NCBI RefSeq assembly: GCF_026236535.1
Contig: NZ_JAHTMW010000023.1
Location: 50,768 to 114,767 of the forward strand
From: Streptomyces sp. SKN60
GTDB lineage: Bacteria > Actinomycetota > Actinomycetes > Streptomycetales > Streptomycetaceae
Length of the DNA: 64,000 bases
Direction: 5' to 3'
Shown here one piece after another: positions 1-8,321 of the stretch (its first letter is position 1; every line of letters starts with the position of its first letter). A model generated the notes under the pieces. It was not told where the DNA came from, did no database searches, and saw only the letters and a program-made list of their open reading frames with translations. The position numbers and the translations under genes were made by a program.

Positions 1-678
1 TCCGTGACGGGGGTGCTCGACCGGCTCGCCGCCGAGGGGGTGCGGGAGGTGGTGGCGCTGCCGCTGCTGCTGACCCGTGCCTTCCACGCGAAGGCCGACA
101 TCCCGGCCGTACTGCGGCAGGCCCCGGCCTCGCTGCGGATCCGGCAGGCGGAGGTCCTGGGTCCGTCCCCGCTGCTGCTCGCGACGGTGGAACGGCGCCT
201 GTACGAGGCGGGGCTGACGCCCGCCGACAAGAGCACCACCGGGGTCGTCCTGGCCTCGGCGGGCTCCACCGACCCGGAGGCGATCGCAGTGATCGCAGAA
301 ACGGCGCGGGAGCTGCGGAACACCGGTTGGTGCTCCGTGCGGCCTGCGTTCGCCTCCGCATCTCTTCCCCGGACGGAGGACGCGGTACGGGCGCTCCGCG
401 CCGAGCCGGGCGTTCGCCGGGTGGCCGTGGCCCCGTACGTGATCGCCCCCGGCCGCCTCCCGGACCGCATCGCGGCGGGCGCGGCCGAGGGCGGGGCGCT
501 CCTCGCGGACGTCCTGGGCCCCTCCCCCGAGCTGGCCCGGCTGCTCCTGGAGCGCTACGAGCCGGCGGCTCAGGCCTTGCGGCCGCTGAGCGCGAGGGCC
601 CTGGTGAAGGCCGGGGCGCCGTCCTCCGTGGCGGCGGGCGCGTCGAACCCCTCGTACTCCCGGTACATCTCCGCGTAG
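1..678 (+). CDS. Sirohydrochlorin chelatase/CbiX-like protein, 5' end cut by window edge
   Basis: The reading frame is open from the first base, so the N-terminus lies outside the window. The visible part resembles the two-repeat CbiX/SirB-type metal chelatases: an internal repeat with LASAGSTDPEA, and VAPYVIAPGRLPDRI followed by DVLGPSPELARLLLERY. Members insert cobalt or iron into sirohydrochlorin-type tetrapyrroles in the cytosol; the substrate cannot be told here. The recognisable family sequence ends near LLLERY, but the frame runs on for about 35 residues antisense to the end of the next gene (109-base convergent overlap), so the C-terminal tail looks like read-through into the neighbour. 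Confidence 0.7.
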   Translation, partial: SVTGVLDRLAAEGVREVVALPLLLTRAFHAKADIPAVLRQAPASLRIRQAEVLGPSPLLLATVERRLYEAGLTPADKSTTGVVLASAGSTDPEAIAVIAETARELRNTGWCSVRPAFASASLPRTEDAVRALRAEPGVRRVAVAPYVIAPGRLPDRIAAGAAEGGALLADVLGPSPELARLLLERYEPAAQALRPLSARALVKAGAPSSVAAGASNPSYSRYISA

Positions 679-1136
679 CGCCCGACGACCTCGAGCACGA
701 ACGCCCCGGTCTCCTCGGGCACCTGGTACTCCTGCCCGGTGCTGTGGGCCAGGTCCCAGCCGTGCAGGGCGAGTTCGAGCACGAGCATGGCGGCGATCTC
801 CCCGGCCGGCATGCCGCTGCCCCCGAGGTCGATCTCCCCCTCCCAGGCCTCCGGCTTCGCCCAGGCGGCGAGCGCCCGGTCGAGCTGCGCCGCGTACCGC
901 TCGGCCCAGTCGGCGTCGGCGGTGAAGTCGCGCTGGACGGTCTCCTCGGGGAGCTCGGTGCGCAGCGCGCGGTGCTCCAGGCCGTGGGCGCCGTAGAGGA
1001 CGAGGTGGTTGGCGAGTTCGCGTACGGTCCAGTCGGTGCAGCGGGAGGGCGCGGCGAGCTGTTCGGGGGTGACGCCGCGGGTGACCCGGGCGGACTCGGC
1101 GGCGCAGGCGGTGAGGTGTCGGTGCATCGCGTTCAT
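570..1136 (-). CDS. TIGR03086-type DinB/mycothiol-dependent maleylpyruvate isomerase-like protein
   Basis: A 188-residue protein with the actinobacterial DinB-like four-helix signature CTDWTVRELANHLV near the N-terminus and ELALHGWDLAHSTG further on; these supply the metal-binding histidines of the maleylpyruvate isomerase-like family. Such proteins are thought to use mycothiol in thiol-transfer or isomerase reactions, but most members have no known substrate. ATG at 1136 follows a weak AGGGATC. Its 3' end overlaps the CbiX-like gene on the other strand. Family assignment is good; the exact reaction is unknown. Confidence 0.75.
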   Translation of the reverse strand: MNAMHRHLTACAAESARVTRGVTPEQLAAPSRCTDWTVRELANHLVLYGAHGLEHRALRTELPEETVQRDFTADADWAERYAAQLDRALAAWAKPEAWEGEIDLGGSGMPAGEIAAMLVLELALHGWDLAHSTGQEYQVPEETGAFVLEVVGRYAEMYREYEGFDAPAATEDGAPAFTRALALSGRKA

Positions 1137-1203
1137 GATCCCTACGCTAGGGAGTGCGCCGTGCCCCGGTCTTGAAGTTTCGCGACACGACCGGTGTCAG
1201 GGC

Positions 1204-1821
1204 CTAGGAGAAGTCGAGGCCGCCGGTGCGGGTGCGCTTGAGCTCGAAGAGGTCGGGGTCGCCGGCGAGGACGCGGAAGGCGTCGAAGAGTCCGGCGGCG
1301 CGCTCGCCGCGCGGGATGGCGCGCAGGACCGGGCCGAACCAGGCGGTGCCGTCGACGTGGAGGGTGGGGGTGCCGACGTAGGCGTCGGCGTCGGGGTCCT
1401 TGCCGGCGTCGTGGCTGCGGCGGACGGCCGGGTCCCACGCCGGGTCGTGGGCCGCGGCGGCGAGTTCGGCGGGCAGGCCCAGTTCGGCGAGCGACTCGGC
1501 GATCACGGCGTCGAAGTCCTCGTTCTTCTGCTCGTGGATGCGGGTGCCGTACGCGGTGTAGAGCGGGCGCAGGATGTCCTCGCCGTGCTGCTCGGCGGCC
1601 GCGGCGGCGACCCGGACCGGGCCGATGGAGGCGTCGACGAGGGTGCGGTACCAGTCGGGCAGTTCGTTGCCCTCGTTGTGGAAGGAGAGGCTCATGACGT
1701 GGAAGCGGACGTCGATGTCGCGCTGCCGCTCCACTTCGAGGATCCAGCGGGAGGTGATCCAGGCGAAGGGGCAGGCGGGGTCGAAGTAGAAGTCCACGGT
1801 GGTCGTACGGGTCGTCGTCAT
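1204..1821 (-). CDS. DsbA-family mycothiol-dependent nitroreductase-like protein (Rv2466c family)
   Basis: About 205 residues with a DsbA/thioredoxin-like fold, recognised from VDFYFDPACPFAWITSRW at the N-terminus and the cis-Pro region YVGTPTLHVDG. It resembles Rv2466c-type mycothiol-dependent oxidoreductases. The active-site motif is CPFA rather than CxxC, so only one thiol is present, which fits a monothiol or mycothiol-assisted mechanism (inference). An in-frame extension to 1875 exists, but ATG 1821 (MTTTRTTTVDF) places the strand-1 motif at the usual distance from the start. Cytosolic; redox or nitro-compound detoxification is likely. Confidence 0.8.
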   Translation of the reverse strand: MTTTRTTTVDFYFDPACPFAWITSRWILEVERQRDIDVRFHVMSLSFHNEGNELPDWYRTLVDASIGPVRVAAAAAEQHGEDILRPLYTAYGTRIHEQKNEDFDAVIAESLAELGLPAELAAAAHDPAWDPAVRRSHDAGKDPDADAYVGTPTLHVDGTAWFGPVLRAIPRGERAAGLFDAFRVLAGDPDLFELKRTRTGGLDFS

Positions 1822-1909
1822 GGTCCCCAGCCTAGGACCGGGATGGCCCGGCAGGGCGGGCCAATCACGACACACCGGGCTGGGCCAATCAGGCCCGCAG
1901 GATCGCTCG

Positions 1910-2476
1910 TCAGTCCTCGTGCTCCGTCATCTCGACGAGCTTGCGCACGGTGTTCCAGTTCCGCGCGGTGACCGTGACGCCCTTGAAGAGGGCGGGCCGG
2001 GACAGCGCCTCGCCGAGCTTGGAGGTGCCGAGGCCGGCGGGGGCGTACAGATAGAGCACGCGGTCGCCGAGGGCGAAGGCCTCGGGCAGGAAGGACTCCC
2101 GGTCGATGCCCGCGAAGCGCTTCTCGTCGACCCGCTCGGAGAGGTAGAAGGCGTGCAGCTGCTTGCCCTCCAGCTCCTCGGCCGGGTACGGACAGTCGGC
2201 GGCGACGGCGGCGAGGTAGGCGTGGTCGCGGACCAGGCAGTCGACGGTGAAGCCGAAGTGCTCCTCGATCGCGGCCTCGACGGCCTCCCGGACGGCCTCG
2301 TCGGTGGTGTCGGGTGCGTCGGCGGCGGTGGTGAAGACCGCGTTCCCGCTCTGCAGGTAGGTCTTCACGTCCCGGTGGCCGAGGCCTTCGAGGACGGAAC
2401 GCAGCTCCGCCATGGGGACCTTGCGGTGCCCTCCGACGTTGATGCCGCGCAGCAGCAGGGCGTAGGTCTTCGTCAT
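1910..2476 (-). CDS. DUF1697 domain-containing protein
   Basis: A 188-residue cytosolic protein starting MTKTYALLLRGINVGG and continuing with VPMAELRSVLEGLG and LQSGNAVF, which is the hallmark of DUF1697. Length matches the family (about 170-190). The function of DUF1697 is not established. ATG at 2476 was preferred over a GTG two codons upstream (2482), because the family normally begins with the KTYALLRGIN strand. It lies just downstream of, and in the same orientation as, the secreted protease gene. Confidence 0.8.
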   Translation of the reverse strand: MTKTYALLLRGINVGGHRKVPMAELRSVLEGLGHRDVKTYLQSGNAVFTTAADAPDTTDEAVREAVEAAIEEHFGFTVDCLVRDHAYLAAVAADCPYPAEELEGKQLHAFYLSERVDEKRFAGIDRESFLPEAFALGDRVLYLYAPAGLGTSKLGEALSRPALFKGVTVTARNWNTVRKLVEMTEHED

Positions 2477-2546
2477 GGCCACACCATAGGGCGACCGCCG
2501 TGCCCCGTGGGGGAGGGCACGGCGGTCGCCGGTCGTGCGGGGAGGG

Positions 2547-3758
2547 TTACTCGACGATCTTCAGGAGCTTGTTGGCGGTGCCGGGCGAGGCGTTGCCGAT
2601 CTTGTCGGGGGTTGCTCCGCCGACCAGGGCCTGGGCGACCTGGTCCGGGGTGGCGTCGGGGTGGCCGGCCAGGTAGACGGCGGCGGCGCCGACCACGTGC
2701 GGGGTGGCCATCGACGTACCGGAGATGGTCTTGGTCCCGGTGTCGCTGTCGTTCCAGGCGGAGGTGATGTCCGAGCCCGGGGCGTAGAGGTCCACGACCG
2801 AGCCGAAGTTGGAGAAGCTGGACTGCTCGTCGTCCTTGGTGGAGGAGGCGACGGTGATCGCCTCCGGCACGCGGGACGGGGAGCCCTCGCCGGCGTCGGA
2901 GGACTCGTTGCCGGCGGCGACGCCGAAGGTCACGCCGGAGGCGATGGCGTTCTTGACCGCGTCGTCGAGGGCCGGGTCGGCCCCGCCGCCGAGGCTCATG
3001 TTGGCGACGGACGGGCCCTGGTGGTTCTTGGTGACCCAGTCGATGCCGGCGACGACCTGCTCGGTGGTGCCGGAGCCGTTGTCGTCGAGGACGCGGACGG
3101 CGACGATCTTCGCCTTCTTGGCGATGCCGTGGGAGGAGCCGGCGATGGTGCCCGCGACATGGGTGCCGTGGCCGTTGCCGTCCTGGGCCTCGTCGTCGTT
3201 CTCCACGGCGTCGAAGCCGTAGGAGGCCCGGCCGCCGAAGTCCTGGTGGCTGATGCGGACGCCGGTGTCGATGACGTACGCGGTGACGCCCTCGCCCGCG
3301 CTGTCGGGGTACGTGTACTTGTCGTCGCCGGCGGTCTCGGTCTGGTCGACCCGGTCGAGGCCCCACGACGGCGGGTTCTCCTGGGTCTCCTTGATGCTGA
3401 ACGTGCGGTTCTGCACCACCTTGGCGACGGACGGGTCGGCGGCCAGGCGCTTGGCCTCGGTCTCCGTGAGTCCGTTCACCGAGAAGCCGTTCACGGAGGA
3501 GTCGTAGCTGCGCCGCAGGGTGCCGCCGTACTCCTTCGCGAGGTCGGTCTTCCCGGCCTGGTCGGTCTTCTCGTCGAGCAGCACGACGTAGCTGCCGGCG
3601 ACGGCGCCTTCGACACCGAGTCCGTAGACCGTTCCTTCGGCGGGCGCGGGGGCCGCACCGGCGAACGGGCCGTAGAGGACGGTGACTCCGGCGACGGCCG
3701 CGATCGCGGTCGTGACGGCGATGTAACGGGTCCGGCGGATACGCTTGTGTATTGCCAT
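2547..3758 (-). CDS. Secreted S8 subtilisin-like serine protease with I9 propeptide
   Basis: A 403-residue pre-pro-protease. The N-terminus has basic residues (IHKRIRRTR) and a hydrophobic stretch ending AGAAPAPA, a typical Sec signal peptide. An inhibitor-I9 propeptide follows (SYVVLLDEKTD to about residue 125), then the peptidase domain. The catalytic triad is visible: Asp164 in YVIDTGVR, His197 in GHGTHVAG, Ser349 in GTSMATPH; the oxyanion Asn is in VAAGNES. It is probably a calcium-stabilised extracellular alkaline protease used for protein scavenging. The upstream 234 bases hold no gene and presumably its promoter. Confidence 0.92.
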   Translation of the reverse strand: MAIHKRIRRTRYIAVTTAIAAVAGVTVLYGPFAGAAPAPAEGTVYGLGVEGAVAGSYVVLLDEKTDQAGKTDLAKEYGGTLRRSYDSSVNGFSVNGLTETEAKRLAADPSVAKVVQNRTFSIKETQENPPSWGLDRVDQTETAGDDKYTYPDSAGEGVTAYVIDTGVRISHQDFGGRASYGFDAVENDDEAQDGNGHGTHVAGTIAGSSHGIAKKAKIVAVRVLDDNGSGTTEQVVAGIDWVTKNHQGPSVANMSLGGGADPALDDAVKNAIASGVTFGVAAGNESSDAGEGSPSRVPEAITVASSTKDDEQSSFSNFGSVVDLYAPGSDITSAWNDSDTGTKTISGTSMATPHVVGAAAVYLAGHPDATPDQVAQALVGGATPDKIGNASPGTANKLLKIVE

Positions 3759-3992
3759 GAAGAGGGGTCTCCTCGTCAGGATTTGTGGGGGGTTGAGCCA
3801 TCGGACGCAAACTCTCCGGTCGCTCGTTCGAAACCCTGTCCCATTGACGAGTGCAAATCAACCCCTTCTCGGACCTGTGACTTATCCAACAAGGCTTCTT
3901 AATGAGATGGGTGGAGAATCTCCCCAACTCCCCCCTTGACTCGGGCAACTTGGACGACCTGGCGGACGATCCGCGAGGGGTGGGACGGTCGA

Positions 3993-4909
3993 TCAGTCGC
4001 GCTGGTAGCGGGCCAACACCCTGTTTCCATCGGTAACCAGACGTCGCCTCAACTCCTCGGCGCCGATGGCCCCGCTGTAGTACTCCTGGAAGGCGGGGGT
4101 GGCGACCTTGTCCTTCCACTCCGGGTAACCGCGCACCGACTGCGCGGGCGCCGGGCGCAGTGCGCGGGCGACGGCCGCGCCGGTGTCCCAGCCGAACTCC
4201 GGGGTGTGCAGGGCGGGATCGGCGAGCGCGGTGGTGGAGGTCGGCAGCATCCAGTCGCCGAGCGCGAGCCGCACGGTGTTGCGCGGCTGGAGGAAGAACT
4301 CCAGGAAGGCGGCGGCCTCCTTCTTGTGCGGGCTGTCGGCGGCGATGGACAGGGTCTGCGGGCTGACGCCCTGGGCGAGTCCGCCCGCCCCGGCGGGTGC
4401 CGGGAGCACGGTCCAGTCGAAGCCCTCGGGCGCCTACTGGACGATCTGCTGCCGGTACGAGAAGCCCAGCGGCACCATCGCGTACCTGCCGCCGAAGAAG
4501 CCGGGCAGGGTGTCGGAGCCGCCGCTGCCGACGGTGGCCGGGGAGGCGGTGCGGTCGGTGCCGACCATGGCGCGGATGGTGCCGGGCACCACCGCGTCCG
4601 CGTCCTCGAAGCGGAGGGTCACCTTGTCGTCGGCGCCCCGGTGGAAGAGCCGCCCGCCGGCCGAGAGCCCCAGGTTGAGCGAGACGGACACCGGCTCCTT
4701 CAGCGGCCAGGCGACCGCGTACCGGCCGCCCTCGCCGCCCCGGCCGCCTCCGCCCATCGTCTTCGTGAGGTCCTTGGCGACACTCCGGAACTCCGCCCAG
4801 CTCCAGGGCCGTTCGGCGGTCGGCACGCGCACCCCGGCCTCGGTGAGGAGCTTCCGGTTAGCCATGACACCGCCCAAGTCAAGCGCGGCCGTCACCGTGA
4901 CCGAGGGAG
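3993..4909 (-). pseudogene. Sugar ABC transporter substrate-binding protein, truncated and carrying a premature stop
   Basis: The C-terminal two thirds of a family-1 extracellular solute-binding lipoprotein: VMANRKLLTEAG, PWSWAEF and GFFGGRYAMVPLGFSYRQQIVQ, then after a stop GFDWTVLPAPAG and KKEAAAFLEFFLQP. The two open parts share one frame and are separated by a single TAG at 4434-4436, best explained by GAG to TAG. The N-terminus with signal peptide is missing, and homology stops close to 4905 where TnpB-element sequence begins. With the permease remnant at 6795-7235 this is what is left of one import operon. Not functional. Confidence 0.85.
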
Positions 4910-5092
4910 GTGCAGGGTCTCATTGAGAATGCTCGCGTACGGGTTGGCGGCTGCTGGGGTGCCTGTTGGTCGTGGTTGGCCGGTGTGTCCCTCGATGGGG
5001 TGAACAGGGGCGGTTTCCAGGATCTTGTGCCGTGTGGCACGCACGATCGGAGGCGGCAACTGGGTTCGATGCGAGTCGGGTGGGGGTGACCA

Positions 5093-6742
5093 GTGGCACG
5101 TAAACGCGGCAGGAAGCGCGAGCTGCGGGCCATCGCGGCCCCGTTCACCGCTGCCGCGCCCACCGGGGCTCGTATCCGCGACCGGCTGCGTGTCACCCCA
5201 GGTGAGGCGGGGGTGCTGCAGCTGGTCGGTGAGCACCTGGGCCGTCGTCAGCGAGCTGATCTCGCGATGCGCGTCGGGATCGGTCGGGTGAAGCACGCAG
5301 AGAACCGGCGGGCGGAGCGGAAGAAGCTGCTCACCGCCGTGTCGTCGTCGCGATGGGCGGGCGCAATGACCCGCGTGTCGGAGGACCAGTACCAGCTGTC
5401 CCTGCGCTGCCTGTCCGACGAGCGGGCCTGTCTCCGCCGGGCTGTCCGCGCCATCGAGGCGCGGCTTGCGGTGCCGTGCGGGCAGCGCAAGGGCAAGGTC
5501 CGGGGCTATGCCGACCAAGCGGAACGCTGGGCCAAGCAGCGCCGTCTCGCGGTGCTCAAGACCCGTCTCGCGCAGGTCGAGGCCCGTATCGAGGCTGGTC
5601 GGCCGCGCATCGTCGCGGGTGGCAGGCGGTTGGCCAAGGCGCGGCACAACCTCGCCGACGCCGGGATCACCGAGGTGCAGTGGCGGCAGCGGTGGGAGGC
5701 TGCCCGTCTGTTCCTGACCGCTGACGGCGAGTCCGGTGCACCGCACGGCAACTACACGATCACCGTCGCCCCGGACACGGGCGAGGTGTCGCTGGTGCTG
5801 CCCGAGCCGCTGCGGCATCTGGCGAACGCCCCCAGAGGCCGCTACCGGCTCACAGGCGCGGTCGGATTCTCGCACCGGCGGGACGAGTGGCTGGACCGGG
5901 TCACCGCGAACCGAGCCGTGCGCTACGACATCGTGCACGACCCGGTGCGCGACCGCTGGTACCTCGATGCCTCATGGTCCGCCGAGAAGGCCGTACTACC
6001 CGCCCCGGAGGAGATCCGGGCCTTCGGCGAACGCCTCCTCGGCGTCGACCTCAACGCCGACCACCTCGCCGCGTACGTCCTCGACCCGCACGGCAACCCC
6101 ATCGGCGAACCCATCACCGTACCGATCACCGTCGAAGGACCGACGAGCCGGCGAGACGGGCGCCTTCGCGCCGCGATCAGCCGGCTCCTCGCCATCGCCC
6201 ATGAACACCACTGCGCGGGCATCGCGATCGAGAACCTCGGCTTCGACGACGCCCGCGCCACCGGCCGCGAGACCATGGGACGCGGCGCGCGCGGAAGGAA
6301 GTTCCGCCGCACCGTGGCCGGTATCCCCACCGCCCGCTTCCGGGAACGTCTGCGCTCGATGACCTTCCACGCCGGGCTGGTCGTGATCGCGATCGATCCG
6401 GCGTACACGAGCGTCTGGGGCGAGCGGTACTGGAAGACCCCGCTCCAACAGCAGAATCAGCAGACCACGGTCACCCGGCACCACGGTGCCTCGGTGGCCA
6501 TCGCACGACGCGCCCTGGGGCACCGAGCACGGCGTCGGCCAGGTGTGACCGCCCACGACCAGCGGATCGTGACGCGGAGAGCTACCGGCCAGGCCGTACT
6601 CATCCCCAGGGCGCGTGGGACCGCGAACCCACCCAGGACAGCGAGCACGCCAAACGGAGGCGGCAAGACTCGACCGTGCCCAGGTGACCAGCTCGCGCTG
6701 TTCCCCGACCTCGAAGACCGTTCGCGAGGTCACGGGCCATAA
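5093..6742 (+). CDS. tnpB: TnpB-like RNA-guided nuclease/transposon accessory protein, zinc-finger-less variant
   Basis: A 549-residue protein with a basic N-terminal half and a RuvC-like core. RuvC-I Asp is in LLGVDLNADHLAAYVLD (about D319) and RuvC-II Glu in GIAIENLGFDDARA (about E380). The segment IDPAYTSVWGERYW (about 435) matches the DPxxTSxxC region of TnpB but has no cysteines, so the usual CxxC...CxxC zinc finger is absent. Where RuvC-III normally reads DxNAA, this protein has TRHHGASVAIARR (about 461-473). Start is GTG 5093 with GGGGG six bases upstream. Known TnpBs are omega-RNA-guided endonucleases that promote element retention; whether this lineage still cuts DNA is open. Confidence 0.8.
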   Translation: MARKRGRKRELRAIAAPFTAAAPTGARIRDRLRVTPGEAGVLQLVGEHLGRRQRADLAMRVGIGRVKHAENRRAERKKLLTAVSSSRWAGAMTRVSEDQYQLSLRCLSDERACLRRAVRAIEARLAVPCGQRKGKVRGYADQAERWAKQRRLAVLKTRLAQVEARIEAGRPRIVAGGRRLAKARHNLADAGITEVQWRQRWEAARLFLTADGESGAPHGNYTITVAPDTGEVSLVLPEPLRHLANAPRGRYRLTGAVGFSHRRDEWLDRVTANRAVRYDIVHDPVRDRWYLDASWSAEKAVLPAPEEIRAFGERLLGVDLNADHLAAYVLDPHGNPIGEPITVPITVEGPTSRRDGRLRAAISRLLAIAHEHHCAGIAIENLGFDDARATGRETMGRGARGRKFRRTVAGIPTARFRERLRSMTFHAGLVVIAIDPAYTSVWGERYWKTPLQQQNQQTTVTRHHGASVAIARRALGHRARRRPGVTAHDQRIVTRRATGQAVLIPRARGTANPPRTASTPNGGGKTRPCPGDQLALFPDLEDRSRGHGP

Positions 6743-6780
6743 CCGGCCCGGTATGCGACAGTTCGGCCAATGCTGGCCGA
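6733..6780 (+). other. Two short perfect hairpins at the right end of the TnpB element
   Basis: Just past the tnpB stop there are two stem-loops: CGGGCC (6733-6738) pairs with GGCCCG (6745-6750), and TCGGCCA (6763-6769) pairs with TGGCCGA (6774-6780) across a 4-base loop. In TnpB elements the 3' end of the gene and the right end encode the guide omega-RNA and the subterminal hairpins, so these are candidates for that structure. The role is inferred from position only. Confidence 0.4.
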
Positions 6781-6794
6781 CAACGCCAAGAACG

Positions 6795-7235
6795 GTTGTA
6801 GACGAGCCGCCACATGATGCCGACGACGACCTCGGGCATCGCCCAGGGAACGATCGCCAGCGCCCTGGCCAGCCAGCGCAGCTTCAGCTCCTGGTTCAGG
6901 AGCAGCGCGAGGCCGAGGGAGAGCAGGAACTGGGGGACGGTGACGCCCACCGCCCACAGCAGGCCGATGTGGAAGGACTCCCAGAAGAGGGTGTCGTGCA
7001 GCAGGTCCTGGAAGTTGAGGGTGCCGATCCAGCGGGTGGCCTGGGTGCGGCCGGACTGGGCGTCGGTGAAGGCGAGCCCGATGCCGTAGAGCAGCGGGCC
7101 GACGCTGAGGACCAGGATCGGCAGCAGGGCCGGCAGGACGAGGAACCAGACCCCGAAGTCACGGCCGGGACCCGGGGGCCGGGCCGGTGCCGTGCGGCGC
7201 GCCGCGGACCGCTTCGGCGCGGTCGTCACACTCAC
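6795..7235 (-). pseudogene. Sugar ABC transporter permease (MalF type), 3' half lost
   Basis: The first ~147 codons of a binding-protein-dependent permease: a Pro/Arg-rich cytosolic tail, then GVWFLVLPALLPILVLSVGP (TM1), a periplasmic TRWIGTLNFQDLLHD loop and further membrane helices up to PEVVVGIMWRLVYN. Family members continue with another ~150 residues including the EAA loop; here homology stops at 6795 and foreign sequence is read instead. GTG 7235 with GGGGGG upstream is the likely start. It was probably the first gene of the operon whose binding protein survives at 3993-4909. Inactive. Confidence 0.85.
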
Positions 7236-7390
7236 CGATCGACCCCCCTGTGCCCGGTTTGTCACTCTAAGACCTGTCTGGGACTCGGTCATCGTCGTGA
7301 CGGGCCGTCGGTTCGTCAAGGTGACCTGCACGGATGCGAGACTTTGGCGAATTCACGTCTGTGCGGCGCAGCTGCTGTGGGGAGAGAACG

Positions 7391-8248
7391 ATGGACGAGG
7401 CGCAGGCCCGGGAGATCCTGGCCGCCGCGGGACTGCGGGCGACCGGCGCGACCCTGCTCGCGCTCGGCGAGAACGCGGTCTTCGCGCTCGGCGACCTGGT
7501 GGTGAAGGTCGGCAGGGACGCCGAGCTGCTGCCGCGCGCGGAGCGCGAGCTGGCCCTGGCCGGCTGGCTGGAATCGGCCGGCGTTCCCGCCGTACGGGCC
7601 GCGGAGCCCGAGCCGCTGCTCGCCGAGGGCCACCCGGTGACCGTCTGGCACCGGCTGCCGGAGGCCGTGCGGCCCAGCGAGCCCCGCGATCTGGCGCCGC
7701 TGCTGCGGGCGGTGCACGCGCTGCCCGAGCCGGCCGGGTTCGACCTGCCGCGGCGCGAGCTGCTCGGCGGGGTGGAGCGCTGGCTGCGGCTCGCGGGCGA
7801 CGCGATCGACCCGGCCGACGCCGCCTATCTGCGCGAGCGCCGGGACGCCTTCGCCCCGACCGCCGCCGCCCTCGTCCCGCACCTCACGCCCGGTCCGATC
7901 CACGGCGACGCGCTGCCCCGCAATGTGCACGTCGGCCCGGACGGTCCGGTCCTGGTGGACCTGGAGACCTTCTCCTCCGACCTGCGCGAGCACGACCTCG
8001 TGGTGCTCGCGCTCTCCCGGGACCGCTACGGCCTGGACCCGGCCGCCTACGACGCCTTCACCGCCGCCTACGGCTGGGACGTGCGCGAGTGGGAGGGCTG
8101 CGCGGTGCTGCGCGGGGCGCGGGAGACCGCGAGCTGCGCCTGGGTGGCCCAGCACGCGCCGACGAACCCGAAAGCGCTGGCCGAGTTCGAGCGGCGGGTG
8201 GCCTCGCTGCGGGACGGCGACCCCGAGGTGCGCTGGTACCCCTTCTGA
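7391..8248 (+). CDS. Aminoglycoside phosphotransferase (APH)-family kinase-like protein
   Basis: A 285-residue protein with the protein-kinase-like fold of APH/choline kinases: ATP-lobe strands ENAVFALGDLVVKVG, the catalytic loop HGDALPRNVHV and the metal-binding DLETFSSDLREHDLV. ATG 7391 follows GGGGAGAGA at a good distance; an ATG at 7334 would add a non-family leader. Most chromosomal members are not resistance enzymes and phosphorylate small hydroxyl metabolites or have no known substrate, so resistance should not be assumed. The next gene starts about 70 bases downstream in the same direction. Confidence 0.8.
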   Translation: MDEAQAREILAAAGLRATGATLLALGENAVFALGDLVVKVGRDAELLPRAERELALAGWLESAGVPAVRAAEPEPLLAEGHPVTVWHRLPEAVRPSEPRDLAPLLRAVHALPEPAGFDLPRRELLGGVERWLRLAGDAIDPADAAYLRERRDAFAPTAAALVPHLTPGPIHGDALPRNVHVGPDGPVLVDLETFSSDLREHDLVVLALSRDRYGLDPAAYDAFTAAYGWDVREWEGCAVLRGARETASCAWVAQHAPTNPKALAEFERRVASLRDGDPEVRWYPF

Positions 8249-8321
8249 CGTCCCCCTTCGCCTCACCCCTTCTGACATCATGGGCCCTGTCGAACCGACC
8301 AGTAACGAACGGGGTGTTGGA

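Larger units (their letters stand above)
4905..6794 (+). mobile_element. Stand-alone TnpB element (IS200/IS605-superfamily type, no tnpA) sitting in an ABC transporter operon
   Basis: Sequence unrelated to the ABC transporter lies between the binding-protein remnant and the permease remnant and contains one gene, tnpB, with about 190 bases of non-coding left end and 50 bases of right end. The right junction is sharp: permease homology (MWRLVYN) stops at about 6795. The left junction is within roughly 20 bases of 4905. No TnpA Y1 transposase or serine recombinase is present, so the element is non-autonomous. Part of the operon (permease C-terminus, probably a second permease, binding-protein N-terminus) is absent, so insertion came with a deletion or was followed by one. 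Confidence 0.65.

Noticed and set aside
7391..8248. Calling the APH-like protein an aminoglycoside resistance enzyme
   Set aside because: Only the generic kinase motifs are present; chromosomal relatives are mostly of unknown substrate.
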